From positions 32,422,462-32,486,461 of the forward strand of contig CM055271.1 of NCBI GenBank assembly GCA_029237695.1: DNA of 64,000 nucleotides, written 5' to 3'. A model generated the notes under the pieces. The model had not been told where the DNA came from and made no database searches. It saw nothing but the letters and a program-made list of their open reading frames with translations. Made by a program: the position numbers and the translations under genes. The stretch's first letter is position 1. Every line of letters begins with the position of its first letter. Origin of the DNA: Conchocele bisecta (taxonomy: Eukaryota > Mollusca > Bivalvia > Lucinida > Thyasiridae). This document shows positions 8,154 through 17,674 of the stretch, in pieces.

Positions 8154-8712
8154 AAAAAAGTTCACCAAGCGGATCTCCTGTTTCTCCCTCACGATCGCGT
8201 TAGTCGCAAGACGTACAAGTACGCACTGACAGTCGTTGACGTAGCGAGTCGATATAAGGGGGCTGAGCCACTTGCCACTAAAGAGTCTAAGGAGGTATAT
8301 ATAAAAGGAGTCCTCTCAAATGGCCGAATCTTCTCCAGGTCGATCCCGGCCGCGAGTTCATGGGCGCGGTCTCTCATCTATTGTCCAAACACAACGTTTC
8401 TGTCAGATGCGGCCACGTCAACATCCACCGAGACCAGGGAATCGTGGAGCGATTCAATCGAACCCTGGCTGAGAGACTGTTCGGTCACCAATACGCCAAA
8501 GAGCTGCTGCTTGCACAGCGGGACCCTCATTCGCGATCGACCGAGTGGGTTGCCAGACTGCCCGCCGTGGTCTCCGCACTGAACGGAGAGGTGACCAGAT
8601 TGATCGGCAAGAAGCCCGTATATGCCATCAAGTCTAAAAAGGTTTTGTTCGCGAAGAACTTCTTATGGTGCCTTCTGACACCCAGCTGCCCACGGATCGT
8701 CAGAGTCTTTAG
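8154..8712 (+). pseudogene. Retrovirus-like DDE integrase, N-terminally truncated and frameshifted
   Basis: An rve-type integrase that would join the element's ends to host DNA. All three catalytic acids are visible: Asp in HQADLLFLP (codon 8172-8174), Asp in QVDPGREFMG (8342-8344) and Glu in DQGIVERFN (8447-8449). The first lies in another frame from the other two, so there is a frameshift between 8240 and 8330. The N-terminal zinc-binding part is absent: recognisable sequence starts 20 bp after the previous gene's stop with no ATG. After SALNGEVTRLIGKKPVYA the frame probably slips again near 8645 (frame VPSDTQLPTD) and ends at TAG 8710-8712. The usual longer C-terminal domain is missing. 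It converges tail-to-tail with the polymerase. Confidence 0.75.
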
Positions 8713-9065
8713 AGAGGTTCTGTATGTATTCCGTCTGATAACACGCGTCCTTTATCGTAGTACGCTGAGAGTCCTAATTTTTGTTGACAGTACGTTTTCA
8801 TAACACCGTCTTTCATTTTAAATCCTCTATTTTGTGCTACATCTATAATGTGTTTTCCATCTTCTGTAGTTTCGGTTAGTACTCGTTTATATCTATCCCA
8901 ATTTAAATTGTTTGTTCTCTTGGACATTCCTTTCGCAGAGTTTTTATTAATATAATTATTTTTTTCTACAAAATAACACTTACTAGATAGCGCTATCGCT
9001 CTATCTGCACTAAATTCCATTTTGAAAAGCCCGGGCTCTCTTTCACTCCACTTATTCCAAGCCAA
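8709..9065 (-). pseudogene. polB C-terminal fragment
   Basis: A 118-codon frame ending at TAA 8709-8711 with the closing segment LSAYYDKGRVLSDGIHTEPL. REPGLFKMEFSADRAIAL and ALSSKCYFVE are the thumb/C-terminal hallmarks of Polinton polymerases. The apparent Met at 9065 is not a true start: the frame joins the palm fragment on the far side of the insertion, with a small frame difference at the junction. It ends 1-4 bp from the integrase stop on the other strand. Confidence 0.75.
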
Positions 9066-9104
9066 CCATTTATTGTATCCCCCGGACTCCGTCGGGGGAT
9101 ACTA

Positions 9105-9780
9105 TGGATTTGACAGCGGGCCGCGTCCGCGTCCTCGTCCGCGTCCGCCGCAGACACTTCTTGTCCGGAGCATAACTCGAACACCCTTTGGAATATTTTC
9201 ATGAAACTTCACACATGCATAGACCACTACCCGAATGTGTGTCGCGCACAAGAATGACAACTCTTGCATAGCTCATTTTTGAGTTATCTCCCTTTTTTGT
9301 TTCTCGCACTGATTTCGTGTCCGGAGCATAACTCAACCACCCTTTGGAATATTTTCATGAAAACTTCCCACTCATGGCATAGACCACGTACCCGAAGGTG
9401 TGTCGCGCACAAGAATGACAACTCTTGCATAGCTAATTTTTTTGTTATCTCCCTTTTTCGTTTCGCGCACAGATTGACCATAACTCGACCACCCTTTGGA
9501 ATATTTTTATGAAACTTCACACATTCAATTAGACCACGAACCGAAGGTGTGTCGTGCACAAGAATGACAACTCTTGCATAGCTAATTTTTTAGTTATCTC
9601 CCTTTTTTGTTTTCGCGCACTGATTTCCTGTCCGGAGCATCACTCGACCACCCTTTGGAATATTTTCATGAAACTTCACACATGCATAGACCACGACCCG
9701 GAGGTGTGTCGCGCACAAGAATGACAACTCTTGCGTAGCTAATTTTTTAGTTATCTCCCTTTTTTGTTTTACGCACTCTA
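9105..9780. repeat. Core tandem repeat of the polB insertion, about 156-bp unit
   Basis: Four adjacent diverged copies, preceded by a short cgtccgcgtcc microsatellite at 9119-9150. The small ORFs across it on both strands are by-products of the repeat. Confidence 0.85.
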
Positions 9781-10514
9781 CAAACTGGACAATAATGCAT
9801 TAAGACCCGTTTTCTCGTCTGCTCTGTACACCTTTTCTCGTGTGCTCTGTACACCTTACCTGTAGAGAGAACAATAGAGACTGGGAGAACCATTCACCTG
9901 TGCATGTGCTAGCATGTGCAAATGTCCAGTCTTGACCAGTCTTGACCACTCTTGACCACAGGTAATTTATACAGGTAAATTACTACATTGGATATTACAT
10001 TTCCGTAAACTGTGTTGAAAATATTGTGGCATTATGTGGACCTGTGCAGATATATGTAGATAAACATAGGACTATTAAAAGAAAATTCTGGGCTCCAGTT
10101 GCAAGCATTATTATTTTTAATTTTTAAACTTTTTTTTCCATTTTTTTTTTCCATTTTTTTTTTCCATTTTTTTTTTTCATTTTTTTTTCAAATTCTTTTA
10201 AAATTTGTGTCTAGTAGCATAAGGTCGTAAGTGCTATATACAGACTATTATCATATAATAAAACAATTATTGACTAGTGAGCCATAGAATATAATCTGAT
10301 ATTCCATGGCTCACAAGTCAATAATTGTATAATATGTTCGGGCCAGTGAAAATTGCTTTCGGGCCCAAGCTCGAGATCAAGGCGGGACAAGGCGAGGCAT
10401 TTGATTCCGCGGAATTCTTCTTTACTTATCTCCATTTGTTGGTTCATCTCTGATTTCGTATCCAAGAGCATAACTCGAACACCTTTGGAATATTTTTATG
10501 CCTCACCACGATAG
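9781..10514. other. Non-coding insertion interior, T-rich run and a hairpin
   Basis: No gene. It holds a T-rich tract (10120-10200, repeated tttttttccat) and an imperfect hairpin at about 10262-10328 (caattattgact / agtcaataattg with gagccat arms), probably a small nested foldback element. From 10450 the core repeat resumes up to the gap. Confidence 0.5.
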
Positions 10515-11014
10515 NNNNNNNNNNNNNNNNNNNNNNNNNNNNNNNNNNNNNNNNNNNNNNNNNNNNNNNNNNNNNNNNNNNNNNNNNNNNNNNNNNNNNN
10601 NNNNNNNNNNNNNNNNNNNNNNNNNNNNNNNNNNNNNNNNNNNNNNNNNNNNNNNNNNNNNNNNNNNNNNNNNNNNNNNNNNNNNNNNNNNNNNNNNNNN
10701 NNNNNNNNNNNNNNNNNNNNNNNNNNNNNNNNNNNNNNNNNNNNNNNNNNNNNNNNNNNNNNNNNNNNNNNNNNNNNNNNNNNNNNNNNNNNNNNNNNNN
10801 NNNNNNNNNNNNNNNNNNNNNNNNNNNNNNNNNNNNNNNNNNNNNNNNNNNNNNNNNNNNNNNNNNNNNNNNNNNNNNNNNNNNNNNNNNNNNNNNNNNN
10901 NNNNNNNNNNNNNNNNNNNNNNNNNNNNNNNNNNNNNNNNNNNNNNNNNNNNNNNNNNNNNNNNNNNNNNNNNNNNNNNNNNNNNNNNNNNNNNNNNNNN
11001 NNNNNNNNNNNNNN
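10515..11014. other. Assembly gap, exactly 500 N
   Basis: 500 consecutive N, a conventional scaffold gap of unknown true size, set inside the tandem repeat. Frames of X across it are not genes. Confidence 0.99.
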
Positions 11015-11222
11015 ATGAAACTTCACACATGCATAGACCACGACCCTAAAGGTGTGTCACGCAAGAATGACAACTCTTGCATCACTAATCTTTTAGTTAT
11101 CTCCCTTTGTTTTTGTCTGTCACTGATTTTGTCTCCGGAGCATAACTCGAACACCCTTTTTTCAAACTACTTGTGTATCTGGGGAGGGGGATACACATGC
11201 CCTTGTCGTCAAGCGTCCATTT

Positions 11223-12206
11223 CTAGTTTTTTTCTTTTTCAAACTCGTCCAGTAAGTTAGGTCTAATCAATTCCTCTATTGTTTTTCCACTAACTCCTAT
11301 ATACATACTATCCGTGTCCATCTGTATTAATTCAAAGTCTTCTCTTTTTACGTATTTGTCTAGAAATTCGTAGTAAAATTCCAACATTCTCAATTTAGCG
11401 AGTTGATAAACCGCTATTCCACAATGGAATGGTCTCTTTACTGAGCACCGGGGTTTTCGGGAAGATATTTCGTACGCATCTCCTATCTCTTCCAAATCAT
11501 CAAAATACGTGGATCTTAATGCTTTGTCAACACAGGTTTCGTCTTGTGTATATGTCGTATTTAAATGTCTCTCCATTGCCTCTATCATTTTTCCACACAT
11601 CGATCCCACTAATTTCCTTCCATTTCCTCTTGTTCTACCAGTATCTTCCAAATATTTTATCATGTGTTCTGGAACCTCCTCAACGTCTACTTCTCTGTTT
11701 ATAAATATTGGGGACATTTCAGAAAACTTATCTTTTAAGTTGTGTGGAACTTCTATATCCACCTCCGCAAACCCAAACCAGTCTCCAGATAAAACTCTTT
11801 TACAAAACTTGTTAATAAATTTAGGGTTATGTGGGGTATCTATGTGGTGTATAGTTTCTCTCCCACACGGCATATCTTTATTTAACGTAGATAAATATAA
11901 CGCGTTTGCATCGTACCCCAAACCAGCCTTGCAAGGTTTGTTAATTCCTGTGGAATTAGATCTAATATTTGAAACGCCCGATTCGGCATATCGTGTAAAT
12001 ACTATTGATGGACCGCCAACTAGAGCGTCTTTCATCATTTCGTATGTTTCTTCTTTTGGTGCATATAGAGCATCCTCCGGTATAATCGTCTTTGAAGATT
12101 TTTGTTCTTTAATTGTTCCTCTCAATAAATATTGTATAGCTACTCCAGGTAGTGTTACCGCATCTTTGAAAATATCCACACCTCTGTGTTTATAAAATTC
12201 ACACAT
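11223..12206 (-). pseudogene. polB palm domain fragment (motifs A, B region, C)
   Basis: A 327-codon frame. Motif A is GYDANALYLSTL, a motif B-like helix lies around GIAVYQLAKLRMLEF, and motif C is MDTDSMY (about 11304-11321), with the two Asp residues of the active site intact. The frame ends at a TAG just upstream of the insertion junction. Its N-terminal join to the exonuclease fragment passes through T13 at 12206-12218, the likely cause of the frame change. Confidence 0.8.
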
Positions 12207-12741
12207 TTTTTTTTTTTTCCACTGCTTCTAGGAACGGTGCTACATCTAAATCGTTATAATATTCCAACCAATCTCTGAAAGTTTTCATATTCTTTTCTTC
12301 GAAAATTCTACGACATTTACTTAATTCTGTTTCATCTAGTAACATTTTCCCCGATAGTTTGGAATACCAATTCTCTATATCAGGCAGTCCTGGGTAATCC
12401 AGTTTGTCTGGAGAATCGAACCACTCGTAAGGAAAGAAAGATTTCTGTCCTTTGCAGTCGTAGGCTTTTATCCAACTATCGTAACTTACACCCGGTCCTA
12501 GGTAAAGTATTACATCAAGAAATCTAAACTCTGGAGTAAATATAAATATTGTTGCATTTGCCCGTTTTCCGACCATTACTTTCTTTGTTGTTGATGCCAG
12601 TTCGCCTACTAGGTATTTCTTTATTAAGTTTATATCGTACTTACTACTGTTAAAACCTATAACCGGTACTTGCTCTATCCACTGTTCGATCTGTGTAACT
12701 TGATTTTTACGTAAATGTTCTGTATTAAACCTATATCTCAA
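12199..12741 (-). pseudogene. polB exonuclease fragment (Exo II and Exo III)
   Basis: A 180-codon frame. Exo II appears as VIGFNSSKYDINL (Asn and Asp ligands) and Exo III as DWLEYYNDLDVAPF (Tyr and Asp). These are the 3'-5' proofreading motifs of family B polymerases. It overlaps both neighbouring frames by a few bases, as expected when one gene is broken by frameshifts. Confidence 0.8.
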
Positions 12742-13552
12742 CCATACTTCTTCTCCTTATTAAAGCTTTTCCCCCCCCTGACCTTTCAAATCTTCTAACG
12801 AAATTTTTCCTAATAGGTTTTGCAGGATCTTTATCACAAATATGAGTTACTGTTCCTGAGAAATTATCTCCTATGCTAACGCTTACCGGAACGTGCTCAG
12901 CTTCGTACTCTAAACTATTACCTAGCGTTTTAAGTAATTCTTTAGAATTAGGTGGGTTGAGATACGCCTCAAAATCATATACTATCTGATATGGATAAAG
13001 AGTAGTGTCGCAACCGATCTTTATGTCTTTACCCGTTCTTTGGAATTCGCATTCCCACATAACTACTAGGTTGAATTCTTTGCTTCTAATAAATGTATCT
13101 CTTCTCATTGTGGATGCGCGTTCTTCTTTGTTATGCTTTGCATGAATCTCACACCCGTGCCAGTAACAACCGTGATATTGATATACGGTATTGGTTTCTG
13201 GACAGTATCCATCTACTGGAGCTCCTAAAATCCATCTTTCACCCCCGTGTCCGCACTGTTCGTGGTGAATGTGAATTCCCTCCTGCTTTTCCACAGAGTA
13301 CATCCAATCGATCGCGCCATAACTGTTAGAACCTTTTGGGTAGAACGCTTTCTCGAACGACGAATGCGGGCGCTCTAAATAATTACCATCACATATTACT
13401 TTTGTCTCACCTCTCATACATTTTGGTCCGTGTCTCTTCATATTACTCGCTTTCGTGAATTTCTGTTTGCAATTATCGCAGGCGTAAATTTTAGATAGGT
13501 TTTTAAGGTTTTTTATCAGAAATGCGTGATTATTAAACAGTCCTATTGTCAT
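12731..13552 (-). pseudogene. polB zinc-finger and Exo I fragment
   Basis: A 273-codon frame. A Cys-Cys-His-Cys zinc-binding motif lies at residues 25-45 (CDNC, then H41 and C45). A central domain holds the Cys/His cluster CYWHGCEIH (about 130-138), resembling the inserted endonuclease-like domain of many Polinton polymerases. Exo I is YDFEAYL near residues 192-198. The last 15 residues are out of frame, after the C8 run 12771-12778. A TAG lies just upstream of the apparent start, so that Met is not the true start. Confidence 0.7.
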
Positions 13553-13568
13553 TGGTTTATTACCCTAT

Positions 13569-14645
13569 TTACCTGTTATAGTGCGCTGGTACCTTTTTCA
13601 ACCACCAAACACCACCTTGTGTCGGTTGATATACTTCTATACCGATTTTAAAAAACTCTTCAACCTTTTTCAGATCTGAAAAAGGAATTGGTGAAACCAC
13701 ATTACTATCGAAATATTGCTTACTAAGTTCTTTCGCTTTTTCTGTACATCTGTCAGGTCTTTCACCTGTCATATGAATAGCTAGACAACTGAACAGACAC
13801 AGGTCGTCCTTATACTTATCTAAAGAATACATACCTTTTCTATTCCTAAACTATTCTGGAAGTTCTCCTCCTGCTGCTTCTTTGGATTGTAGTCCCAAAT
13901 CTATTCCCCTACTGCCCTGTATTAGCTTTACAAAAACCTCTACCCATCTTACAAACTTCCACTTTGTATTTGGTCTGTCTATTTTATCGGACATTATTCG
14001 TGTTTGCTCCTTATCTGACAGCCATTTTTTAAATGTTTTCATTGATGATAGTGGTTCGCTACCACCGAGATTTTTGTGAAATATTATAGTCATAGGTTTT
14101 CCATTTTTAGTTTCCTCCATATGTTCTAGCTTGTAAGAATATGAATATCTCAAATAAAAATTGGTTGTTAGATACGGAGCGAGTTTATCGGACATGCGTT
14201 CAGACTCGTTAATGTCAATGTTTTTACGAAAGGATAATATAACTACCCGTCTTCCCTTTTCTACCTTTTCCAATGTTTCATCATGAGCCCCCAATATTTC
14301 TTCACCTTCTGCCACTATCGCGCGAACGATAGATTTTTTCTTATTATTTGGTATTGGGTCACCTGTGCGTCTAATTTGGGACACATTATTGGTGCTTGAC
14401 GGTTTTATTACACTAGCCCTTAACCCCGCAATACTTTCTTTTTGAATTCTGTTACCAACTTCCTCTGCTAGTGAGAGGTCTTTAAAGGCTCCTCGTTTGT
14501 GGGCGCGGATAAATCGCTTCATAAACGCCTCATTCTTTGTGGCGTTTATCAGCTTTGTCAACCCCCTAACTCTCAACCGTTTACTATAAGTAATCCCTAG
14601 AGATTCGGCTTCTCTTCTCAAACTTTCGATTTCTGGCGTTATCAT
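13569..14645 (-). pseudogene. polB N-terminal region, one in-frame TAG
   Basis: ATG 14643-14645 is the proposed true start of the polymerase. The frame runs 264 codons to TAG 13851-13853 and is then open for another 94 codons in the same phase to 13569. The first part is basic and helical; the second holds DDLCLFSCLAIH and GERPDRCTEKAKEL, a conserved block that precedes the exonuclease in Polinton polymerases. This region may include the terminal-protein-like part needed for protein priming, but no priming residue can be identified by reading. Confidence 0.65.
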
Positions 14646-14675
14646 ATTTTCTGTATATAACCTATGAAATTTATC

Positions 14676-14730
14676 TGTTCAATTGGACGTGAAAAATGTA
14701 CATCATGTTTTTTTCACGTCCAATTGAACA
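14676..14730. promoter_or_regulatory. 21-bp perfect inverted repeat between divergent polB and zinc-finger genes
   Basis: Arms 14676-14696 and 14710-14730 pair exactly over 21 bp (arm core ttcaattggacgtgaaaaa) around a 13-nt loop. It is the only sequence feature in the 103-bp gap between the two divergent start codons and is followed by a TATA-like catatacatatacatatata. It may be a bidirectional promoter/operator or an origin-type palindrome. Confidence 0.6.
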
Positions 14731-14748
14731 TATACATATACATATATA

Positions 14749-15057
14749 ATGGAGTGTGTGACTTGTTGTAAGACATTTACGTGTAAAGACTATCTACGAA
14801 GGCATCTAGCGAGACGTAGAAAGTTTCCTTGTGTCCCCCCACAATTTCAATGCCCCAGATGCTCTTGTAAATTCGTTAGCGCCTAAACTCTTTGTAGACA
14901 TAAGCAACTACGCTGTCAGGTGGCTAAAGGTGAACGTGGTAGACTAGAGCTGGTAGAATTAGTTGCTGATCTGCGAAATAAATTAGCTATATTGGAGGAT
15001 AAAAATGGGGTGTTGGAATATAAACTATCATGCGCGTACGCATTGAAATTGCATTAA
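14749..15057 (+). pseudogene. Two-zinc-finger plus coiled-coil small protein, one in-frame TAA
   Basis: A 102-codon frame from ATG 14749, interrupted by TAA 14884-14886 at codon 46, so it is easily missed by ORF calling. Before the stop come a C2HC-like finger (CVTCCKTFTCKDYLRRH) and the first half of a second (CPRCSCKF). After it come the second finger's His/Cys ligands (LCRHKQLRC) and a leucine-rich helix (LVELVADLRNKLAILEDK) that should form a coiled coil. A compact DNA-binding dimer is plausible, perhaps a regulator of the divergent polymerase through the palindrome between them; that role is inference. Its A/T-rich composition matches polB. Confidence 0.55.
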
Positions 15058-15129
15058 TGATTTCGACTTTTTTCAAAAGTCAATTTCCAATATAATTGGG
15101 ACTACAAGACCACTTTTTATCATTCAATA

Positions 15130-15155
15130 CCACCACCAATTTTTGTTGGTGGTGG
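15130..15155. terminator. Hairpin CCACCACCAA / TTGGTGGTGG downstream of the zinc-finger gene
   Basis: A perfect 10-bp stem with a 6-nt T-rich loop, about 70 bp after the zinc-finger gene stop, near where viral sequence gives way to host repeats. It could be an end structure of the element or a 3' processing signal; neither is proven. Confidence 0.35.
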
Positions 15156-15219
15156 GAGCTACAATACAGCTCAATAACGTTAAAAACGTTGGTGGTATCA
15201 TTTTGACTCCCTCTATACT

Positions 15220-15840
15220 GCTGCTCGCAAGTCGTAAAAGTTTTAAACCGTATTAACTACACACCTGCAACTTGGTATGTAGCCTCTTTATGATGATTAG
15301 ATGCACAAAGTTTATTTTGATTTTTTATATGAACCCGGGTTCATGGATTATCTCCCCCTTTTTGACTTAGAATATTTCAATTTTGGCTTGTAAGTCTTAA
15401 AACTTTTAAATTGTACTAGCTACACACCTGACACTTGGTATGTAGCTTCCTTATGATGAGTAGATGCGCAAAGTTAATTTCGAATTTGGATTCGACCCCG
15501 GGGTTATGGATTATCTCGCCCGTTTCGACTTAGAGTTTTCCAATTTTGGCTTGCAAGTCATACAACTTTTAAACCGTACTAACTATACACCTGAAACTTG
15601 GTATGTAGCTTCCTTATGATGAGTAGATGCACAAAGTTTATTTCTATTTTTTATTTGACCCCGGGTCATGGATTATGTCCCCCTTTTCGACTTAGAATTT
15701 TCTAATTTTGGCTTGTAAGTCGTAAAACTTTTAAATTGTACTTGAAACTTGGTATTATCTTCCTTATGAGGAGTAGATGCACAAAGTTTATTTAGATTTT
15801 TTATTTGACCCCCGGGTCATTAACCCCTTTTTTACTTAGA
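15220..15840. repeat. Tandem repeat, about 163-bp unit, 3.5 copies
   Basis: The word ttttaaa-ccgta recurs at 15242, 15404, 15567 and 15729. Each unit contains acttggtatgtagcttcctt and gacccgggtcatggatta. The same unit occurs inverted at 19780-20100, within a complete element. Here the defined element ends are not visible. Confidence 0.85.
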
Positions 15841-15849
15841 ATTGCCGTG

Positions 15850-16090
15850 ATTCCTGATCTCTATATGTCACTGTGGCTGGAGAATTGGTGCTTATGGAAA
15901 CTGGCCAATCTGACTCCCTGATCTCTGTATGTGGCTTATACGAATTTTGGCCAATCTGGCTCCTGATCTCCATATGTGGCTGGAGGATTGGGGCTTACGG
16001 CATTTGTGACCAGTCTGACTCATGATATATATGTGTGGCTGGAGGATTAGGGCTTATGGCATTTGTAGCCAGTTTGGCCCTTGAGTACTC
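15850..16090. repeat. Degenerate short tandem repeat (tggctggagaattgg...)
   Basis: Three to four copies of a 60-70 bp unit with atatgtggctggaggattgg and ccagtctgactcctgatctc, related to the end of the 19107 MITE family (gtggctgtgactgg). Non-coding. Confidence 0.6.
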
Positions 16091-16620
16091 AGTGACCGTG
16101 ACCTTGTGTCTTCATACATGTCTTCATATGTGTGGTGCTTGTGAAACACATTACTATCCCTAGACACACGTTATGGCCAAATATTATTAAAATCGATAAA
16201 GTGGTTCAGAAGTTATTTAAGAAAATGAAAAGTGTTACTAACATGTATTATCGCTACATGCCTTCTTGCCTTTCGACAATGCCACGGTCACTGAGGGCTC
16301 ATGCTAATATTGGCAATGCTGCCAGCGAGGGGATTAGCTTAGTGATGATAAAGATATTTATTTCAAATTAAAGAGAAGATCTTGAATAAAATGTGCTTCA
16401 CGGTTATGTGCATGTTGTAATCATAATGGTTACTCCTGGAAAATAAATATAGTATGTTGTTCTTGTGTATTTGCAGGAGTATTTGGTGTCGTTGAGTTGT
16501 CAACATATTGTCATCGAGCTAGTGATGTGTAAAGTCAAGTTTTAACTGGTGTTGAGTTTCTTCACAAGCCATAACCATCAACTCCGCAGAAGACTGTTTC
16601 CCTTTGATGTCCTTGTGAAG
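16091..16620. other. Non-coding, no feature recognised
   Basis: A/T-rich sequence. One 79-codon frame (16132-16371) has no recognisable feature and looks like chance. Confidence 0.5.
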
Positions 16621-17335
16621 CCTATTTGATTAATGGAGTTTATTAGGAAGTGGGAAATAGGACAGGAATACTTGCCAGTTTAATTAATGGAGTTTAACGG
16701 CCTGTTAACAGCTATGGGAAATTTAGGCCGGGTTAACGGGGTCGAATCCCATATTTCACGTTCATCGATGGGGATAAAGTCACCACTGAAATATATATAT
16801 TCAGCCCTGAAATAATAATAACCTGATCTGGTGCCAGGTCCTCACCACACCAGTCACTGAGCTCCAGCTCCTAAAAGTAATGGGATTAGTATTAATCCTA
16901 CACTTTTATGATGGGTATAACCGGATACAACTCTCAAATACGAAGAAACCAATCATGCACCTGAGGGCCAAACCAGGGATATTGGGATTCCAGTAAGGAT
17001 TATTTGATTTGATCGAATGGTGTTTAATGACCTGTCAACAGCTATGATCATTTTAGGCTAGGTTAACGACCTGTTGTGATGGTGGGTAAATCCCAAAATC
17101 TGAAACTAAATATGTAAAGAGAAATTTTATACACAGCCCCGAAATTAGAATAACCTGACCTGGTGCCAGGTCCTCACCACACCAGTCACTTGAACCCACT
17201 CCCCAAAAGCAATGGGATTAGTACTAACCTTATTATTTTTATAATGGTATAACCGGATTCAACTATCGCATATCAAAAATGTACCTGCGGGTCAAACCAG
17301 GGATATCGGGATTCTGGTAAGGATGAAACCCATTG
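16621..17335. repeat. Two tandem copies of a 340-350 bp repeat
   Basis: The word ctggtgccaggtcctcacca occurs at about 16829 and 17158, each followed by ccaaaagYaatgggattagt and ggtataaccgga. Partial related copies lie at 18770-18870 and, inverted, at 47090-47230. Non-coding interspersed repeat. Confidence 0.75.
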
Positions 17336-17674
17336 TTAAATGTACCCTTTGCATACTCCCAACCAACCGCCCAACAGTAAGGACGAACCCGTCGTTAAAT
17401 TTACTCTTCCTATGCTCCCGACCAGTCGCCCACCAGATGAGATTTGAAACCGAGCTACCATTCCTACATGACATTGGCTGTTGCTGGGACGTAAAACCTA
17501 TTCTCTTTTACCATCCATGTGGCTTACATGGCCAATGTCAACGCCAAGTTTTGGCAAAATTTGCATTAAAGGTTTTTGGCTATCTCCATATTAACTTGAA
17601 ACATAATATACTTATGTGTCATCATCTGTATTTTCATTCTATAGCCCGCCCATTATTCCCCTGTTTTCAAAGTC

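Larger units (their letters stand above)
9072..11216. mobile_element. Tandem-core (pearl/HINE-like) element inserted in polB, 6-bp TSD
   Basis: Flanked by CCATTT at 9066-9071 and 11217-11222. The left end holds a perfect 10-bp hairpin (gtatcccccg 9075-9084 / cgggggatac 9093-9102); the right end repeats gggggatac at 11186-11194. Inside is a core of about 156-bp direct repeats (cataactcg words at 9171, 9327, 9479, 9638, and again near 11140). Each unit contains ggaatattttcatgaaactt and caagaatgacaactcttgca, a motif set I associate with bivalve repeats. No ORF is visible. It includes the assembly gap. Confidence 0.7.
8709..14645 (-). pseudogene. polB: Protein-primed family B DNA polymerase, split by an inserted repeat element
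   Basis: Replicative polymerase of the Polinton/adintovirus type. In coding order: N-terminal region (14645 to 13569, one frame with TAG 13851-13853), zinc-finger/endonuclease-like region with Exo I (13552 to 12731), Exo II and Exo III (12741 to 12199), palm with motifs A and C (12206 to 11223), then a 2.1 kb host insertion, then the C-terminal end (9065 to 8709). Frame changes fall at the C8 run 12771-12778 and the T13 run 12206-12218. All catalytic motifs I can locate are present, so the gene was functional before these lesions. The base composition is visibly more A/T-rich than the capsid genes. It is read toward the integrase and away from the zinc-finger gene. Confidence 0.8.

Noticed and set aside
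10496..11049. ORFs of about 180 codons on both strands
   Set aside because: They consist almost entirely of the 500-N assembly gap.
11509..12195. 228-codon plus-strand ORF
   Set aside because: It is antisense to the polymerase palm domain, whose catalytic motifs are clear on the minus strand.
15220..15840. CRISPR-like array
   Set aside because: The unit is one continuous 163-bp tandem repeat, with no short repeats separated by unique spacers; eukaryotic repeat context.
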